This document shows, one piece after another, positions 42,999 to 52,622 of a DNA stretch of 64,000 nt. Each line of letters opens with the position of its first letter. Position 1 is the first letter of the stretch. The stretch comes from Acidimicrobiales bacterium. GTDB lineage: Bacteria; Actinomycetota; Acidimicrobiia; Acidimicrobiales; SZUA-35. Both the position numbers and the translations under genes were made by a program. The notes beneath the pieces are model-generated. The model searched no databases. It was not told the DNA's origin and worked only from the letters and a program-made list of their open reading frames with translations. Location of the stretch: positions 62,001 through 126,000 of the forward strand of contig JANQPB010000018.1 in NCBI GenBank assembly GCA_028285495.1. Direction: 5' to 3'.

Positions 42999-44308
42999 TC
43001 CCCGAGCGCATCCGCCGCCGCCTACCCGGACGCCGTGGCGGCCGGGGGCGGGCGCCTCGCGTCGTCATCGTGGTCCAGAACCTGCCGGTGCCCTTCGATC
43101 GTCGGGTCTGGCTCGAGGCGACCACGCTGACCGCCGCCGGCTACGAGGTCACGTGCATCTGCCCGACCGGCAAGGGCCACGACGCCCGATTCGAGGTCAT
43201 CGAGGGGGTTCGGATCCACCGCTACCCGCTGCCGGTCGACGCCTCGGGTCCCCTCGGGTTCGTGGTCGAGTTCGCCTGGTGCTTCGTGCGGACCTCACTG
43301 AAGCTCGGTCGCGAGCTCACGACCCGGGGCGTCGACGTGCTCCATGTCTGCAACCCGCCCGAGACGTACTTCCCACTCGGTTGGCTGGTCAAGGCCACCG
43401 GCGCCCGGTTCCTGTTCGACCACCACGACCTCTCGCCCGAGATGTACGACGCCAAGTTCGGGCTCGACGGCGGCCGGGACGGCACCGGTGCGGCCGAAGG
43501 CGCCGGGCCCGAGCGGTCGACAAAGCTGCGGGTGCTGCGCAAGGGCCTCGAGTTCCTCGAGCGGCGCACGTTCCGGGCGGCCGACCTCGTCATCACCACC
43601 AACGAGAGTCACAAGCGGGTGGCGATCGACCGTGGCGGCATGGAACCGGACGACGTGATCGTCGTCCGGTCGGGCCCCGACCTCGAGCGCCTGCAGCAGG
43701 TCGAGCCGATCGACGGCTGGCGGAACGGCAAGCGGTACCTGGTCACCTATCTGGGTGAGATCTGCGAGCAGGACGGGGTGCACCACCTCGTCGATGCCAT
43801 GGTCGAGGTGCGCGACCGGCACGGTCGCGACGACGTGCACTGCGTGCTGATGGGTGGCGGCCCCCACCAGCCGGCGATCAAGGCCTACGCCGAGGAGATC
43901 GGCGCCGATGACGTCTGCCAGTTCACCGGTCGGGTCTCCGACGAGGTGCTGTGCGAGGTGCTGTCGTCGGCCGACGTCGGCGTCGATCCCGACCCGTGGA
44001 CCCCCTGGTCGGACCAGAGCACCATGAACAAGATCATGGAGTACATGTACTTCGAGCTGCCGATCGCCTCCTACGACCTGGCCGAGGCCAGGGTCTCGGC
44101 CGGTGACGCAGCCCGCTTCGCCCCCGAGCACACGGTGGCGTCGCTGGCCGACACGATCGTCGAGCTGCTCGACGACCCCGATGCCCGCCGGCGGATGGGC
44201 AAGGTCGGCCGGCACCGCATCGAGACCCAGCTCTCCTGGGAGCACTCCGCCCCGCACCTGCTGCGGGCCTACGAGCGGCTGGTGGAGCCGGCTCAAGCCG
44301 GCCGATGA
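42995..44308 (+). CDS. Glycosyltransferase family 4
   Basis: A 437-residue GT-B enzyme. The N-terminal domain begins VVIVVQNLPVPFDRRVWLEATTLTAAGYEVTCICP, typical of WcaI/WbuB-like exopolysaccharide GT4 enzymes, with LFDHHDLSPEMYDAKFG in the acceptor domain. The donor domain has the sugar-nucleotide site in YLGEICEQDGVHHLVDAM and NKIMEYMYFELPIASYDLAEAR. The Asp/Glu-rich KIMEYM block corresponds to the GT4 E-x7-E region. Coupled at both ends: GTGA with the dehydrogenase upstream, ATGA with the flippase downstream. Sugar specificity unknown. Confidence 0.88.
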   Translation: MIPERIRRRLPGRRGGRGRAPRVVIVVQNLPVPFDRRVWLEATTLTAAGYEVTCICPTGKGHDARFEVIEGVRIHRYPLPVDASGPLGFVVEFAWCFVRTSLKLGRELTTRGVDVLHVCNPPETYFPLGWLVKATGARFLFDHHDLSPEMYDAKFGLDGGRDGTGAAEGAGPERSTKLRVLRKGLEFLERRTFRAADLVITTNESHKRVAIDRGGMEPDDVIVVRSGPDLERLQQVEPIDGWRNGKRYLVTYLGEICEQDGVHHLVDAMVEVRDRHGRDDVHCVLMGGGPHQPAIKAYAEEIGADDVCQFTGRVSDEVLCEVLSSADVGVDPDPWTPWSDQSTMNKIMEYMYFELPIASYDLAEARVSAGDAARFAPEHTVASLADTIVELLDDPDARRRMGKVGRHRIETQLSWEHSAPHLLRAYERLVEPAQAGR

Positions 44309-45681
44309 CGGCCACCGGCCCCCGCCGGTCGATCGGGGGTCCGCCGCTTCCCACCTACGGCGACTGGCCGCCGCTCACCCCCCGGCAGTGGCCGCCGCCA
44401 CCGAGCCATCGGGGCGCACCGGGCGGCGACGGTGGTGGCACCCGATCGCTGTTCCAGCGGGTCGGGTGGGCCGGCATCGCCGAGATCGTCAACCTGGTCG
44501 GCACCGCACTGCTGTTCCTCGTGCTCGCCGCCGCCCTCGAGCCGGACGGCTACGGCTCGCTGCAGGCGGTGGTGTCGATCGCGGTCATCGCCGGCCCGCT
44601 GGCCACGTTCGGGGCCAACTGGCAGCTGATCCGTCGCACGGTGGTCAGCACCGATCCGACGGTCGAGGCCGGCCGGGCCATCTCGGTCGCGCTGGTCGGG
44701 ACGGTGACGATCATGGCGGTCCTGATCGCGGCGTCCGTGGCCGTGCCGGGGGCGCTGCCCGGCATCTCCCGGCTCACGATCGCCCTGGTCCTGGTGGCCC
44801 AGATGCCGGCGTACTGGCTGGCCGAGCTGGCCGCCACCTCCGCGGTCGCCCAGGGCGATCTCCGACTGGCCGCCCAGCTCCGGGTGGTCACGATCGTCAT
44901 CCGGCTCCTCGCCCTCGGGGCGTTCCTCGCCATCGGCGCACCGGATCTCGACACCTGGGCGTGGCTGTTCGCCATCGGCAACCTGGCGGCCGCCATGGCT
45001 GCGCTCGGGATGCTGGCCCGCTCGCTCGGCGCCGCCCCGCAGTGGATCCGGCCCGCGCGGTCGGAGTTCACCACCGGATTCCCCTACGGCGTCGGCAACA
45101 CGACCGAGGGGTTCCTCGCCGCCTCCGACCGCCCGCTGCTGAAGCAGAACGGGTTCGACGCCGCCACCGGGTTCTACGCCGCCGGCTACCGGGTCGTGAC
45201 GCTTGGCTTCATCCCGCTCATGGCCCTGCTCCGGGCCCAGGACCAGCGCTTCTTCCGCCAGGGGGCCGACGGCTCCGAGGCCAGCCATCGGGCCGCCCGA
45301 TCGATGTCGCTCCACGCCCTGGTCGCCACCGTGCCGGTGGCGATCGCCCTCTGGCTGGCGGCGCCGCTGTTCGGCCTCGTGATCGGCTCCGAGTGGACCG
45401 AGACCGCCGACGTCATCCGCATCCTGGCCGTCCTCCCCGTCATCAAGGGCTTCCAGTTCTCGTTCGGCAACGCCCTCACCGCCGCCGGGAACCAGACCTC
45501 CCGCATGTGGCTGACCGGCGCCGCCGCCGCCGGCAACCTGCTCGGCAACCTCCGCTACATCCCGTCCGGCTCGTGGCGGGCGGCCGCCGCCACCACGCTG
45601 GTGGCCGAGATCGGGCTGGCCATCGGGTTCGCCGCGGCCTCGTTCTACTACGCCAGGACCAGGGCCGGAGCGGCTCGATGA
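44305..45681 (+). CDS. Wzx-type polysaccharide flippase
   Basis: A 458-residue MATE/MOP-superfamily protein with about 12 helices after a Pro-rich cytoplasmic N-terminus (residues 1-45). The first helix block is VGWAGIAEIVNLVGTALLFLVLAAALEPDGYGSLQAV, the usual Wzx/oligosaccharide-flippase start. GVGNTTEGFLAASDRPLLKQNGFDAATGFYAAGYRV in the second half is also typical. It would flip the polyprenol-diphosphate-linked repeat unit across the membrane. Overlaps both neighbours by ATGA. With the Wzy-like ligase/polymerase at 56.4 kb and the Wzz/BY-kinase at 49.8 kb it completes a Wzx/Wzy system. Confidence 0.88.
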   Translation: MTATGPRRSIGGPPLPTYGDWPPLTPRQWPPPPSHRGAPGGDGGGTRSLFQRVGWAGIAEIVNLVGTALLFLVLAAALEPDGYGSLQAVVSIAVIAGPLATFGANWQLIRRTVVSTDPTVEAGRAISVALVGTVTIMAVLIAASVAVPGALPGISRLTIALVLVAQMPAYWLAELAATSAVAQGDLRLAAQLRVVTIVIRLLALGAFLAIGAPDLDTWAWLFAIGNLAAAMAALGMLARSLGAAPQWIRPARSEFTTGFPYGVGNTTEGFLAASDRPLLKQNGFDAATGFYAAGYRVVTLGFIPLMALLRAQDQRFFRQGADGSEASHRAARSMSLHALVATVPVAIALWLAAPLFGLVIGSEWTETADVIRILAVLPVIKGFQFSFGNALTAAGNQTSRMWLTGAAAAGNLLGNLRYIPSGSWRAAAATTLVAEIGLAIGFAAASFYYARTRAGAAR

Positions 45682-46931
45682 CCACGGAGCCGATGGCGGC
45701 GGGGCCGGACGGCGGCACGGCGAGCGGTGCGCTCGCCGTCCATCTGGTCCATCAGGGTTTCGGCGACTACGTCGCCGGCCTGCTCGGCGGGCTCGACTCG
45801 ATCGGCTCCGACCGGCTGCGGGTCACCGCGACCAGGATCACCAGCGGCCCCGCCCTCCTCAGCGGCACGGAGTCGTCCGATGCGGACCACCGGACCGTCG
45901 CCGTCCCCCGCTTCCGCGATCCGCGATCGGGTTGGCGGGCTCGGCGCGAGGTGGCCCGCATCGTCGAGCGGCCGTGTGACGTCGTGCACTGGCAGGCGGC
46001 CGGCAACCCGTTGGTCGACCTCGCCTTCCTGCGCTGGCTCGAGCGGAGCGGCCGCACCGCCGCCGCCCGCCCGGCCGTGGTGCTCACCGTGCACGACATG
46101 CAGGCCCACCCGGGCGACCGCAGCGTGTTGCCCGGCACCTTCGCCGTCATCCGCCGCCTGATCGGCCGGGCCGACCGGATCATCGTGCACGCCGGACACA
46201 TCGCCGACCAGGCGGTGGCGGCCGGGGCCGAGCGCTCCCGGGTCGTCGTCATGCCCCACGGCGAGCTCGGCACCCGCTACCTGGCCGCCGACCGGCTGCC
46301 CCTCGAGCCCCCGGTCGAGCCGAACGTGCTGTTCTTCGGGCGGGCCCAGGGCTACAAGGGCCTCGATCTGGCCGCCGAGGCGATGCCAGCCGTCGTCGAC
46401 GCCGTCCCCGATGCCCGGCTCGTGGTCGCCGGCTCCGGGCCGAGCATCGAGGAGGTCTTCCCCGCCGACCGGCCGCTGCCGCCCTGGGCCGAGCTCCACC
46501 GCGGCCTGGTTCCGGCCGAGCAGGTCCCCGAGCTGTTCGGACGGGCCACCGTCGTGGTCCTGCCCTACCGGGAGGCCTCCCAGAGCGGCGTCGCCGCGCT
46601 GGCCGCCGGTCTCGGCCGTGGCGTCGTGGCCACCCGGGTCCCCGGCCTGGCCGACATCGTCGCCGACGGCCACAGCGGCGTGCTGGTCGACCCGGGGTCG
46701 GCCCCCGCCCTGGCCGAGGCGCTGATCGACGTGCTCCGCCAGCCCGAGCGGGCCAGGGCCCTGGCCGCCGGTGCCCACCGTCACGCCACCTCGACCCTGG
46801 CCTGGCCCTCGATCGCGAACGACCTGGTCGACCTCTACCATGAGACCGTGAGCAGCGGGAACCGTGTTGCCGGCAGCGGCCGCCGTCGCTTCCCCCGGCG
46901 GGCCCCGCGGACGCCACGGCGGGTGCGATGA
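45678..46931 (+). CDS. Glycosyltransferase family 4
   Basis: A 417-residue GT-B enzyme. The acceptor domain has VVHWQAAGNPLVDLAFLRWL and VLTVHDMQAH; the donor domain begins NVLFFGRAQGYKGLDLAAEAM and has the phosphate/ribose site VVVLPYREASQSGVAALAAGLGRGVVATRVPGLADIV. The first glutamate of the E-x7-E motif is in YREASQSG. The ATG overlaps the flippase stop. A basic C-terminal tail (RRRFPRRAPRTPRRVR) may bind membrane. Its stop overlaps the next start (ATGA). Sugar specificity unknown. Confidence 0.88.
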   Translation: MTTEPMAAGPDGGTASGALAVHLVHQGFGDYVAGLLGGLDSIGSDRLRVTATRITSGPALLSGTESSDADHRTVAVPRFRDPRSGWRARREVARIVERPCDVVHWQAAGNPLVDLAFLRWLERSGRTAAARPAVVLTVHDMQAHPGDRSVLPGTFAVIRRLIGRADRIIVHAGHIADQAVAAGAERSRVVVMPHGELGTRYLAADRLPLEPPVEPNVLFFGRAQGYKGLDLAAEAMPAVVDAVPDARLVVAGSGPSIEEVFPADRPLPPWAELHRGLVPAEQVPELFGRATVVVLPYREASQSGVAALAAGLGRGVVATRVPGLADIVADGHSGVLVDPGSAPALAEALIDVLRQPERARALAAGAHRHATSTLAWPSIANDLVDLYHETVSSGNRVAGSGRRRFPRRAPRTPRRVR

Positions 46932-48364
46932 GCCTGCCCCAGGCCGACACGCGCTTCGACGCGTCCCCGGACGACGTGCTCGCCGCCATCGCCGAGCACC
47001 GCGACCCGATCGTGGTCGATCTCGACGAGACCCTCCTGCTGGCCAACTCGACCTCGCTGTTCCTCGACGCCGTCCGACCGGCGGTGCTCGTCTACTGGCT
47101 GGTCAAGCTGGTCGACGTGCTGCGGCCACGGGGGCGCAGTGGCGGCGGGCGCGCCGACCGCGACACCCGCCGGGTCCGGGCCATCCTCACCCTGTTGCCG
47201 TGGAGCCGCCGGGCCTGGGAGCGCCGCGTGCCCGAGGTCCTCGAGCGCCACCTGAACCGACCGCTGGCCGACGCCCTCGGCCGCACCGACGTCCCGGTCG
47301 TGATCTCGACCAGGGGCTTCACGCCGATCGTCGCCCCGCTCGTCGATGGCATGCGGTTGCGCCGGGCCGAGCTGGTGTCCATCGATCCGGGCGCCGACGA
47401 GGACCGCGACCTGGCCAAGCTCCGGCTGACCGAGGCGGCACTCGAGCCGGGCGCCCTCGCCCGGTCGCTGGTGGTCACCGATTCGCTGGCCGACCACCGC
47501 CTGCTGTCGGCCTGTGCCCGCCCGTTCCGGGTGCTGTGGCCGGCCGAGCCGGCGCCGGTTCCCTTCGCCACCACCTACGTGCCCGGTCGCTATCTGGCGG
47601 TCAAGCGCCCCGAGGCCAACTACAGCCGCAAGATCATCAAGGAGGACCTGGCGCTGTGGGTGCTCGGCAGCGTGTGGCTGGCCGACAACCCCATCGCCCA
47701 CACGCTCGGTGTGATCGTGCTCGCCCTCTCGTTCTGGGGGGTCTACGAGTTCGGCTACATGGACAACGACCGGGCGGCCGAGCGCTACGAGCGGGATCCG
47801 GCGCTGAGCTCGGTCTACCACCACCGTCGGGTGGCGATCGCTCCATGGAAGCCGCTGCTGTTCGCCGCCGTCGCCGGCGTCGCCGGGCTCTGGGTGCTCC
47901 GCTGGCCGGACGCGCCGGCGCCCGTCGACTATCTCCGCTGGGCCGCCGTACTGGTCGCCACCGTCGTGGTCTTCATGGTCTACAACCGGTTCGACAAGCA
48001 GACCCGGGTGCTGCTGTACCCACTGCTCCAGATCCTACGGCTCGGGGCGTTCCTGGCCGTCGTGTCGACCACGGCGATCGCCGACATGGCGCTGATCATC
48101 GTGGTGTTGATCCGGTGGGTGGCGTACTACGTCTACCGGACCCGCGACGGTCGCTGGCCGAGCGACGACCTCTCGATCGTGCAGCTGCTCGTCTTCATCG
48201 CCGGGTCGGTGCTGCTGGCGTCCCAGCACCAGTGGTCGGACCTGTGGGCCCCGACCACCCTCTCGCTGCTGGCGTGGATGCTCGTCCTCGGTCGCCACGC
48301 GCTGCCGGCCGCGGCCCGGGCCGCCCATCGCATCGATCGCCCGCCGCCCTCCGCCCTCCCGTAG
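46928..48364 (+). CDS. HAD-like phosphatase domain fused to polytopic membrane domain
   Basis: A 478-residue fusion. Residues about 28-215 form a HAD-like domain: motif I VVDLDETLL (D31, D33), motif II VISTRG, motif III lysine in DLAKLRL, and motif IV VVTDSLADHRLL. All four are present, so phosphatase or phosphotransferase activity is plausible. Residues about 245-465 hold about seven helices, with the motif YEFGYMDNDRAAERYERDP in the second loop, a Tyr-x-x-Asn-Asp-type pattern reminiscent of UbiA-superfamily or related lipid-active membrane proteins. It may act on a polyprenyl-phosphate-linked sugar. Overlaps the upstream GT gene (ATGA) and is the last gene of this co-directional run. Confidence 0.65.
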   Translation: MSLPQADTRFDASPDDVLAAIAEHRDPIVVDLDETLLLANSTSLFLDAVRPAVLVYWLVKLVDVLRPRGRSGGGRADRDTRRVRAILTLLPWSRRAWERRVPEVLERHLNRPLADALGRTDVPVVISTRGFTPIVAPLVDGMRLRRAELVSIDPGADEDRDLAKLRLTEAALEPGALARSLVVTDSLADHRLLSACARPFRVLWPAEPAPVPFATTYVPGRYLAVKRPEANYSRKIIKEDLALWVLGSVWLADNPIAHTLGVIVLALSFWGVYEFGYMDNDRAAERYERDPALSSVYHHRRVAIAPWKPLLFAAVAGVAGLWVLRWPDAPAPVDYLRWAAVLVATVVVFMVYNRFDKQTRVLLYPLLQILRLGAFLAVVSTTAIADMALIIVVLIRWVAYYVYRTRDGRWPSDDLSIVQLLVFIAGSVLLASQHQWSDLWAPTTLSLLAWMLVLGRHALPAAARAAHRIDRPPPSALP

Positions 48365-48385
48365 CCGGTCGGGTCGTTGGCCCGG

Positions 48386-49540
48386 TCACGACAGGGTCGA
48401 GGCCCCGGCGGCGTCGGAACGGCCGAACTTCTCGGCTCGACGCTGGAGCTCGGCCGTCCGCTGGGCCAGCGCCGGCGGTGGGGCGAGGTCGAGCCGATCG
48501 AACAGCTCGATCCAGCGGTGGGCCCAGTCGTGGCCGCTGAGCGCCAGCCGCACGTTGTCGGCGATCGCCTCCGGCCCGGCCGACGCCAGCTGGTCCTCGA
48601 GGAAGATCGGCAGGTCGGCCGCGTCGTCTGGCATCGGCTCGACGACGGTGCGGCCCAGGACCCGGCGCTGCATCCCCTCGTCCGGCGGTATGCCGACGAG
48701 GCGGGCGCCGGAGGCCAGGCTCTCCCAGAGCCGACCCGGGATCGTCCGGATCGCACCGGTGAGCTCCGGCTGGTCGCTCTTGCCGTAGTTGCACACCGCC
48801 AGCTTCGATCCGGCGTAGCGCCGGCCGATGGCGTCGCGGTGGCGGCGGTAGTCCTTCGGCCGGTCGACGTCGGTGGAGTCGTAGAGGTAGAACCGGTCGC
48901 GCTCGGTCGCCCAGGTGAGCATCGCCTCGTGCTGGTCCTGGCGTCGCCGCCCGATGCCGATGAGGTCGATCGGGCGCTCGCTGGTCGGGTGGTCTGGCCC
49001 GAAGCGGATCGTGTCGGTCGCCATCGGCAGGTACTGGATCTCGCGACCCGTGAGGTCGGCGAGCGGATCGACGGCCCACTCGGCCCCGAGGAAGACGTCG
49101 TCGACGGTGGTGAACGGCTCGTGGGCGACATGGCCGTCCGCGTAGCTCGAAGGCCACGTCTCGAAGAACCAGACGACGACCCGGTCGGCCCGCTTCCGTA
49201 GCCGGCCGAGCCGCTCGATCAGCTGGAGGTCCCAGATGGCGAAGGCGACGAAGACGACGACGTCGTAGCGGCCGGACAGCGCCCGGGTCGGGTTGGCGTT
49301 GGGGAGGAGCCCGGGGAGCCTGGCCGACGGGCCCCGGATCCGACGGAGATTCCGCCCGAGGGAGCGCCTGGCCCGGATTCGGGGGTGCTCGATCGGGATG
49401 TCGAGCCGGACCAGTTCCAGATCGTCGCCGGCGGCCTCGATGAGCACGTCCTCGGCCTCCGACCACGCCCCGTACGCGATCTGGCGGCCGGTTCCCACCG
49501 ACACGTCACGCTGGGTGACCAGCGCGATCCGGGGGCTCAT
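48386..49540 (-). CDS. Glycosyltransferase (GT-B, family 1/4-like)
   Basis: A 384-residue GT-B-like protein. The N-terminus IALVTQRDVSVGTGRQIAYG and DVVVFVAFAIWDLQLIERL fit an acceptor domain; FFETWPSSYADGHV, DDVFLGAEWAVDPL and YLPMATDTIRFGPD fit the hinge. The donor side has IDLIGIGRRRQDQHEAML and RLWESLASGARLVGIPPDEG, where the Glu of WESLASG matches the family's second Glu. ATG with GAGGA ten bases upstream. Convergent with the HAD fusion (21 bases between the ends), divergent from the BY-kinase. Confidence 0.75.
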   Translation of the reverse strand: MSPRIALVTQRDVSVGTGRQIAYGAWSEAEDVLIEAAGDDLELVRLDIPIEHPRIRARRSLGRNLRRIRGPSARLPGLLPNANPTRALSGRYDVVVFVAFAIWDLQLIERLGRLRKRADRVVVWFFETWPSSYADGHVAHEPFTTVDDVFLGAEWAVDPLADLTGREIQYLPMATDTIRFGPDHPTSERPIDLIGIGRRRQDQHEAMLTWATERDRFYLYDSTDVDRPKDYRRHRDAIGRRYAGSKLAVCNYGKSDQPELTGAIRTIPGRLWESLASGARLVGIPPDEGMQRRVLGRTVVEPMPDDAADLPIFLEDQLASAGPEAIADNVRLALSGHDWAHRWIELFDRLDLAPPPALAQRTAELQRRAEKFGRSDAAGASTLS

Positions 49541-49801
49541 CGGACGGCGATCCTCGGGCCGGGACCGTCCTGGGTGGATCGACTCCCGGTTTGGACTCGC
49601 TCTGCAGACATGCGATGGCACCCCTCCCGCCGCTGCCGGGTTACGATACTCTCACCGTTGTCCGCCGCACAGACCCAGTGGCTGGCCCCGTCAACGCCGC
49701 AGTCTACCGACTCTGCGCTCGCCGAACCCATGAGAAACCTCGCTCAGTGTGGCCGCTCGGCGAGCCCCTTTGTCGCGACGCCATGACCAGGCGTTTCTCA
49801 C

Positions 49802-49807
49802 TACACT
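49802..49807 (+). promoter_or_regulatory. -10 box of the Wzz/BY-kinase gene
   Basis: TACACT, 20 bases before the ATG at 49828, with GAGG at 49814-49817. The 287-base gap 49541-49827 between divergent genes is relatively AT-rich for this window and holds no gene I can support; it is the main control region of this part of the locus. Confidence 0.4.
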
Positions 49808-49827
49808 GACCCCGAGGTCCGTATCGC

Positions 49828-51504
49828 ATGATGTACCAGACCGATACCAGACAGACAGCCGACGTTGCCCGCCTCGAGGACTACCTCCAGGCCTTCCGAC
49901 AGCGACGCTGGCTGGTGCTGTCGTTCCTCGTCCTCGGGATCCTGCTGGCGTTCTTCTACACGCAGACCGCAGCGGTGACCTACACGGCGACGTCCGAGGT
50001 CCGGGTCGGGCCGACGCCGTTCGGCTCGACCAACGACAACCTGGTGGCGGCCAAGCTCGAAGAGGAGAGCAAGGTCGTCTCCTCCGACATCGTGGCCGAG
50101 CAGGTCATCCGCAACTTCCCCGGGACCAACCGCACCGAGCTCGACGTCAAGTTCACCCAGAACTCCAACATCCTCGTCATCAGCTACACCGCGGCCAGCG
50201 GCGACCAGGCCGCGGCCGTGGCCAATGCCTTCGCCCAGGCCTACACCGCCCAGCGCATCGCCGACGCCGAGGCGTTCTACCAGACCAGGATCGCGGCCAA
50301 CCAGACCCGCCTGGCCGACATCGAGGCCAGCGTGGTCGCGGCCGAGGACGCCCGCCAGCAGATCGTGAACCGCCGAGCCGCCGTCTTCGAGGAGCCGGCG
50401 AGCGAGGCAAGGGCCAACCAGCTCGAGCAGTTGGCGGCCGAGATCAGCCAGGTCAACACCGAGGTGAATTCGCTCCGCACCGACGCCAACCAGGCCCGCA
50501 CGGCCGTCGCAGCAGACGAGACCAGCATCGCCACCCTCGACGGCAGCCCGCCGGCCGAGGTCCTCACCAGCGCAACGGCGCCGAGCAGCCCCGATGGCAT
50601 ACCCAGCTCGCTCCTGCTGGCCGCCGGCGCCATCGTCGGCTTCGTGCTCGGCCTCGTCACCGCCTTCTTCCTCGAGCGCCTCGACACGACGGCCCGAGAC
50701 GAGAACGACGTGGCCCTGGCCCTCGGCACCTCGGTCATCGGCGCCATCCCGGCCCTCGGTGGCATGGGCCGGCTGCGGCCGAGCAACAGCCTGATCATGT
50801 TCTCCACCGGTGGGTCGGCCCGGATCGCCGCCGCCCGCGAGGCGTTCCGGCGGCTGCGCAGCTCGCTGCTGTTCCTCAACACCTCGAACGGCGTCAGCTC
50901 GGCGGTGGTCACGTCGTCGGCACCCGGTGAGGGCAAGAGCGTCACCGCCGCCAACCTGGCCATCGCCCTGGCCCAGAACGGCTCCCGCGTCGTGCTGGTG
51001 AGCGGCGACATGCGCCGCCCGACCCTGGAGCGGATGTTCGGCATGGAGGCCCAGCGGCCCGGTCTGGCCGAGTACCTCGGTCAGACGGCCGAGCTGAACG
51101 CCGAGAAGGTCCCCGGCATCGAGAACCTGTGGCTGATCCGCTCGGGCCGCCCGCCGGCCAACCCGAGCGAGCTGCTCAACTCCGATCGCTTCGAGCTGCT
51201 GATCAAGGAGCTGGAGCGGGAGGACGTCGAGTACATCATCGTCGACAGTCCGCCCGTGCTCAGCACCGCCGATGCGCTGTCGGCCGCCCGCTACGTCGAC
51301 GGCGTGATCGTCGTGGTCGACGCCGAGCAGACCGACACCTCCGACCTCCTCCAGGTCCGGGCCGATCTCGAGCGCACCGGGGCCAAGCTCCTCGGTGCGG
51401 TGCTCAACCGGCGCCAGCTCGAACAGGGCGGTCTGTTCCGCCGCAGCAAGTACGCCTACTACCACGCCGAGGTGGCGCGGGACGCTCAACCCGAACTGCG
51501 ATGA
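49828..51504 (+). CDS. Wzz chain-length regulator fused to BY-kinase
   Basis: A 558-residue polysaccharide co-polymerase and tyrosine autokinase in one chain. Residues 15-105 are the Wzz domain, with helix 1 at about 30-47 and RVGPTPFG after it; a coiled coil follows (about 125-235), and helix 2 lies at about 265-287. The kinase domain starts at about 330: Walker A SSAPGEGKSVT (K370), Walker A' VVLVSGDMRRP, Walker B YIIVDSPPVL. The C-terminal Tyr cluster is short (KYAYYHAE, three Tyr) compared with Wzc. Such proteins set polymer length via cycles of phosphorylation. Stop overlaps the next gene (ATGA). Confidence 0.93.
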   Translation: MMYQTDTRQTADVARLEDYLQAFRQRRWLVLSFLVLGILLAFFYTQTAAVTYTATSEVRVGPTPFGSTNDNLVAAKLEEESKVVSSDIVAEQVIRNFPGTNRTELDVKFTQNSNILVISYTAASGDQAAAVANAFAQAYTAQRIADAEAFYQTRIAANQTRLADIEASVVAAEDARQQIVNRRAAVFEEPASEARANQLEQLAAEISQVNTEVNSLRTDANQARTAVAADETSIATLDGSPPAEVLTSATAPSSPDGIPSSLLLAAGAIVGFVLGLVTAFFLERLDTTARDENDVALALGTSVIGAIPALGGMGRLRPSNSLIMFSTGGSARIAAAREAFRRLRSSLLFLNTSNGVSSAVVTSSAPGEGKSVTAANLAIALAQNGSRVVLVSGDMRRPTLERMFGMEAQRPGLAEYLGQTAELNAEKVPGIENLWLIRSGRPPANPSELLNSDRFELLIKELEREDVEYIIVDSPPVLSTADALSAARYVDGVIVVVDAEQTDTSDLLQVRADLERTGAKLLGAVLNRRQLEQGGLFRRSKYAYYHAEVARDAQPELR

Positions 51505-52622
51505 CCGGCCTGGCGCCGGCGGCGGGGCGGAGCGGGCTGGCCGACGACCGGGTCGTCGAGGCCCGGCCCGGGGTCGTGGTCGCCGTTCCCGGGTTGAACG
51601 GCGGGGTCGACGAGGCCGCCCGCCACCTGTTCGGTGACCGGTCGATCACCGACCGCTTGGCCGTGACCACGCTGGTGACGAGAGGCGGCCGACCCTGGCT
51701 GGCCCCGGTCGTCCTGGCCGGCGCACTGGCCCGCCTGGTCGGTTGGCACCGCCGGGGTCGGGTCGAGGTACTCCATCTCAACGTCTCGTCGCGGGGGAGC
51801 GCCTACCGGAAGCTGGCGCTCGGCCGGGTGGCCCGCGCCGTCGGGCTGCCCTACGTGATCCAGCTCCACGGCGGCGGCTTCGAGCGCTTCCACGCCGAGC
51901 TCGGGGACCGGTCCAGGCGGGTCGTCGAGCGCTTCTTCGCCGACGCAGCCCACGTGTGTGTCCTCGGCGAGCCCTTCCGTCGTCTGGTCGAGGACCAGCT
52001 CGGGGTTCCCGCCGATCGGGTGTCCGTCGTCCGCAACGCGGTGGCGGTGCCGGTCGGCGAGCCCGCCACCGACCGGTCCGGGCCGCCGATGATCCTCTTC
52101 ACCGGTCGTCTGGGCCCGGGGAAGGGCACCCCCGAGCTGGTCGAGGCGCTCGGCCGGCTGGCCGACCTCAGCTGGACCGCCGTCCTGGTCGGCGACGGCG
52201 AGGTCGACGCGACCCGCAGGCGGGTGCAGGCGCTCGGCCTCGATGACCGCGTCGAGGTCCGGGGCTGGCAGTCCCGGGCCGCGGTGTCCGAGCTCCTGGA
52301 CGCGGCGTCGATCTTCGTGCTGCCGTCCCACCTGGAGGCGCTGTCGGTGTCGCTGCTGGAAGCGATGGCCGCCGGTCTGTGCTGCGTGGCCACCCCGGTC
52401 GGGGCCCATCCCGAGATCGTGACGGATGGGATCGACGGCCTGCTGATCGAGCCAGGCGACGTCGCCGCGCTCCAACAGGCGCTGACCGTCGCCCTGACCG
52501 ACCGGTCGCTACGCCTGCGTCTCGGCCGCCAGGCCCGCTCGACGGTGGAGACCACCTGCTCGACGGCGGTCGTGGCCGACCAGTTGTCGGCCATCTACGA
52601 CCGGGTGCTGGCCCGCTCGTGA
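51501..52622 (+). CDS. Glycosyltransferase family 4
   Basis: A 373-residue GT-B enzyme. The acceptor domain has EVLHLNVSSRGSAYRKLALGRVARA and YVIQLHGGGFERFHAEL; the donor domain starts MILFTGRLGPGKGTPELVEAL and includes VRGWQSRAAVSELLDAASIFVLPSHLEALSVSLLEAMAAGLCCVATPVGAHPEIV. The E-x7-E motif is exact (EALSVSLLE). Overlaps the BY-kinase stop (ATGA) and is coupled to the CapK-like gene (GTGA). Sugar specificity unknown. Confidence 0.9.
   Translation: MTGLAPAAGRSGLADDRVVEARPGVVVAVPGLNGGVDEAARHLFGDRSITDRLAVTTLVTRGGRPWLAPVVLAGALARLVGWHRRGRVEVLHLNVSSRGSAYRKLALGRVARAVGLPYVIQLHGGGFERFHAELGDRSRRVVERFFADAAHVCVLGEPFRRLVEDQLGVPADRVSVVRNAVAVPVGEPATDRSGPPMILFTGRLGPGKGTPELVEALGRLADLSWTAVLVGDGEVDATRRRVQALGLDDRVEVRGWQSRAAVSELLDAASIFVLPSHLEALSVSLLEAMAAGLCCVATPVGAHPEIVTDGIDGLLIEPGDVAALQQALTVALTDRSLRLRLGRQARSTVETTCSTAVVADQLSAIYDRVLARS

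Noticed and set aside
49591..49809. Short ORF in the 287-base gap before the BY-kinase
   Set aside because: No ribosome binding site, unremarkable translation, and it overlaps the likely promoter.
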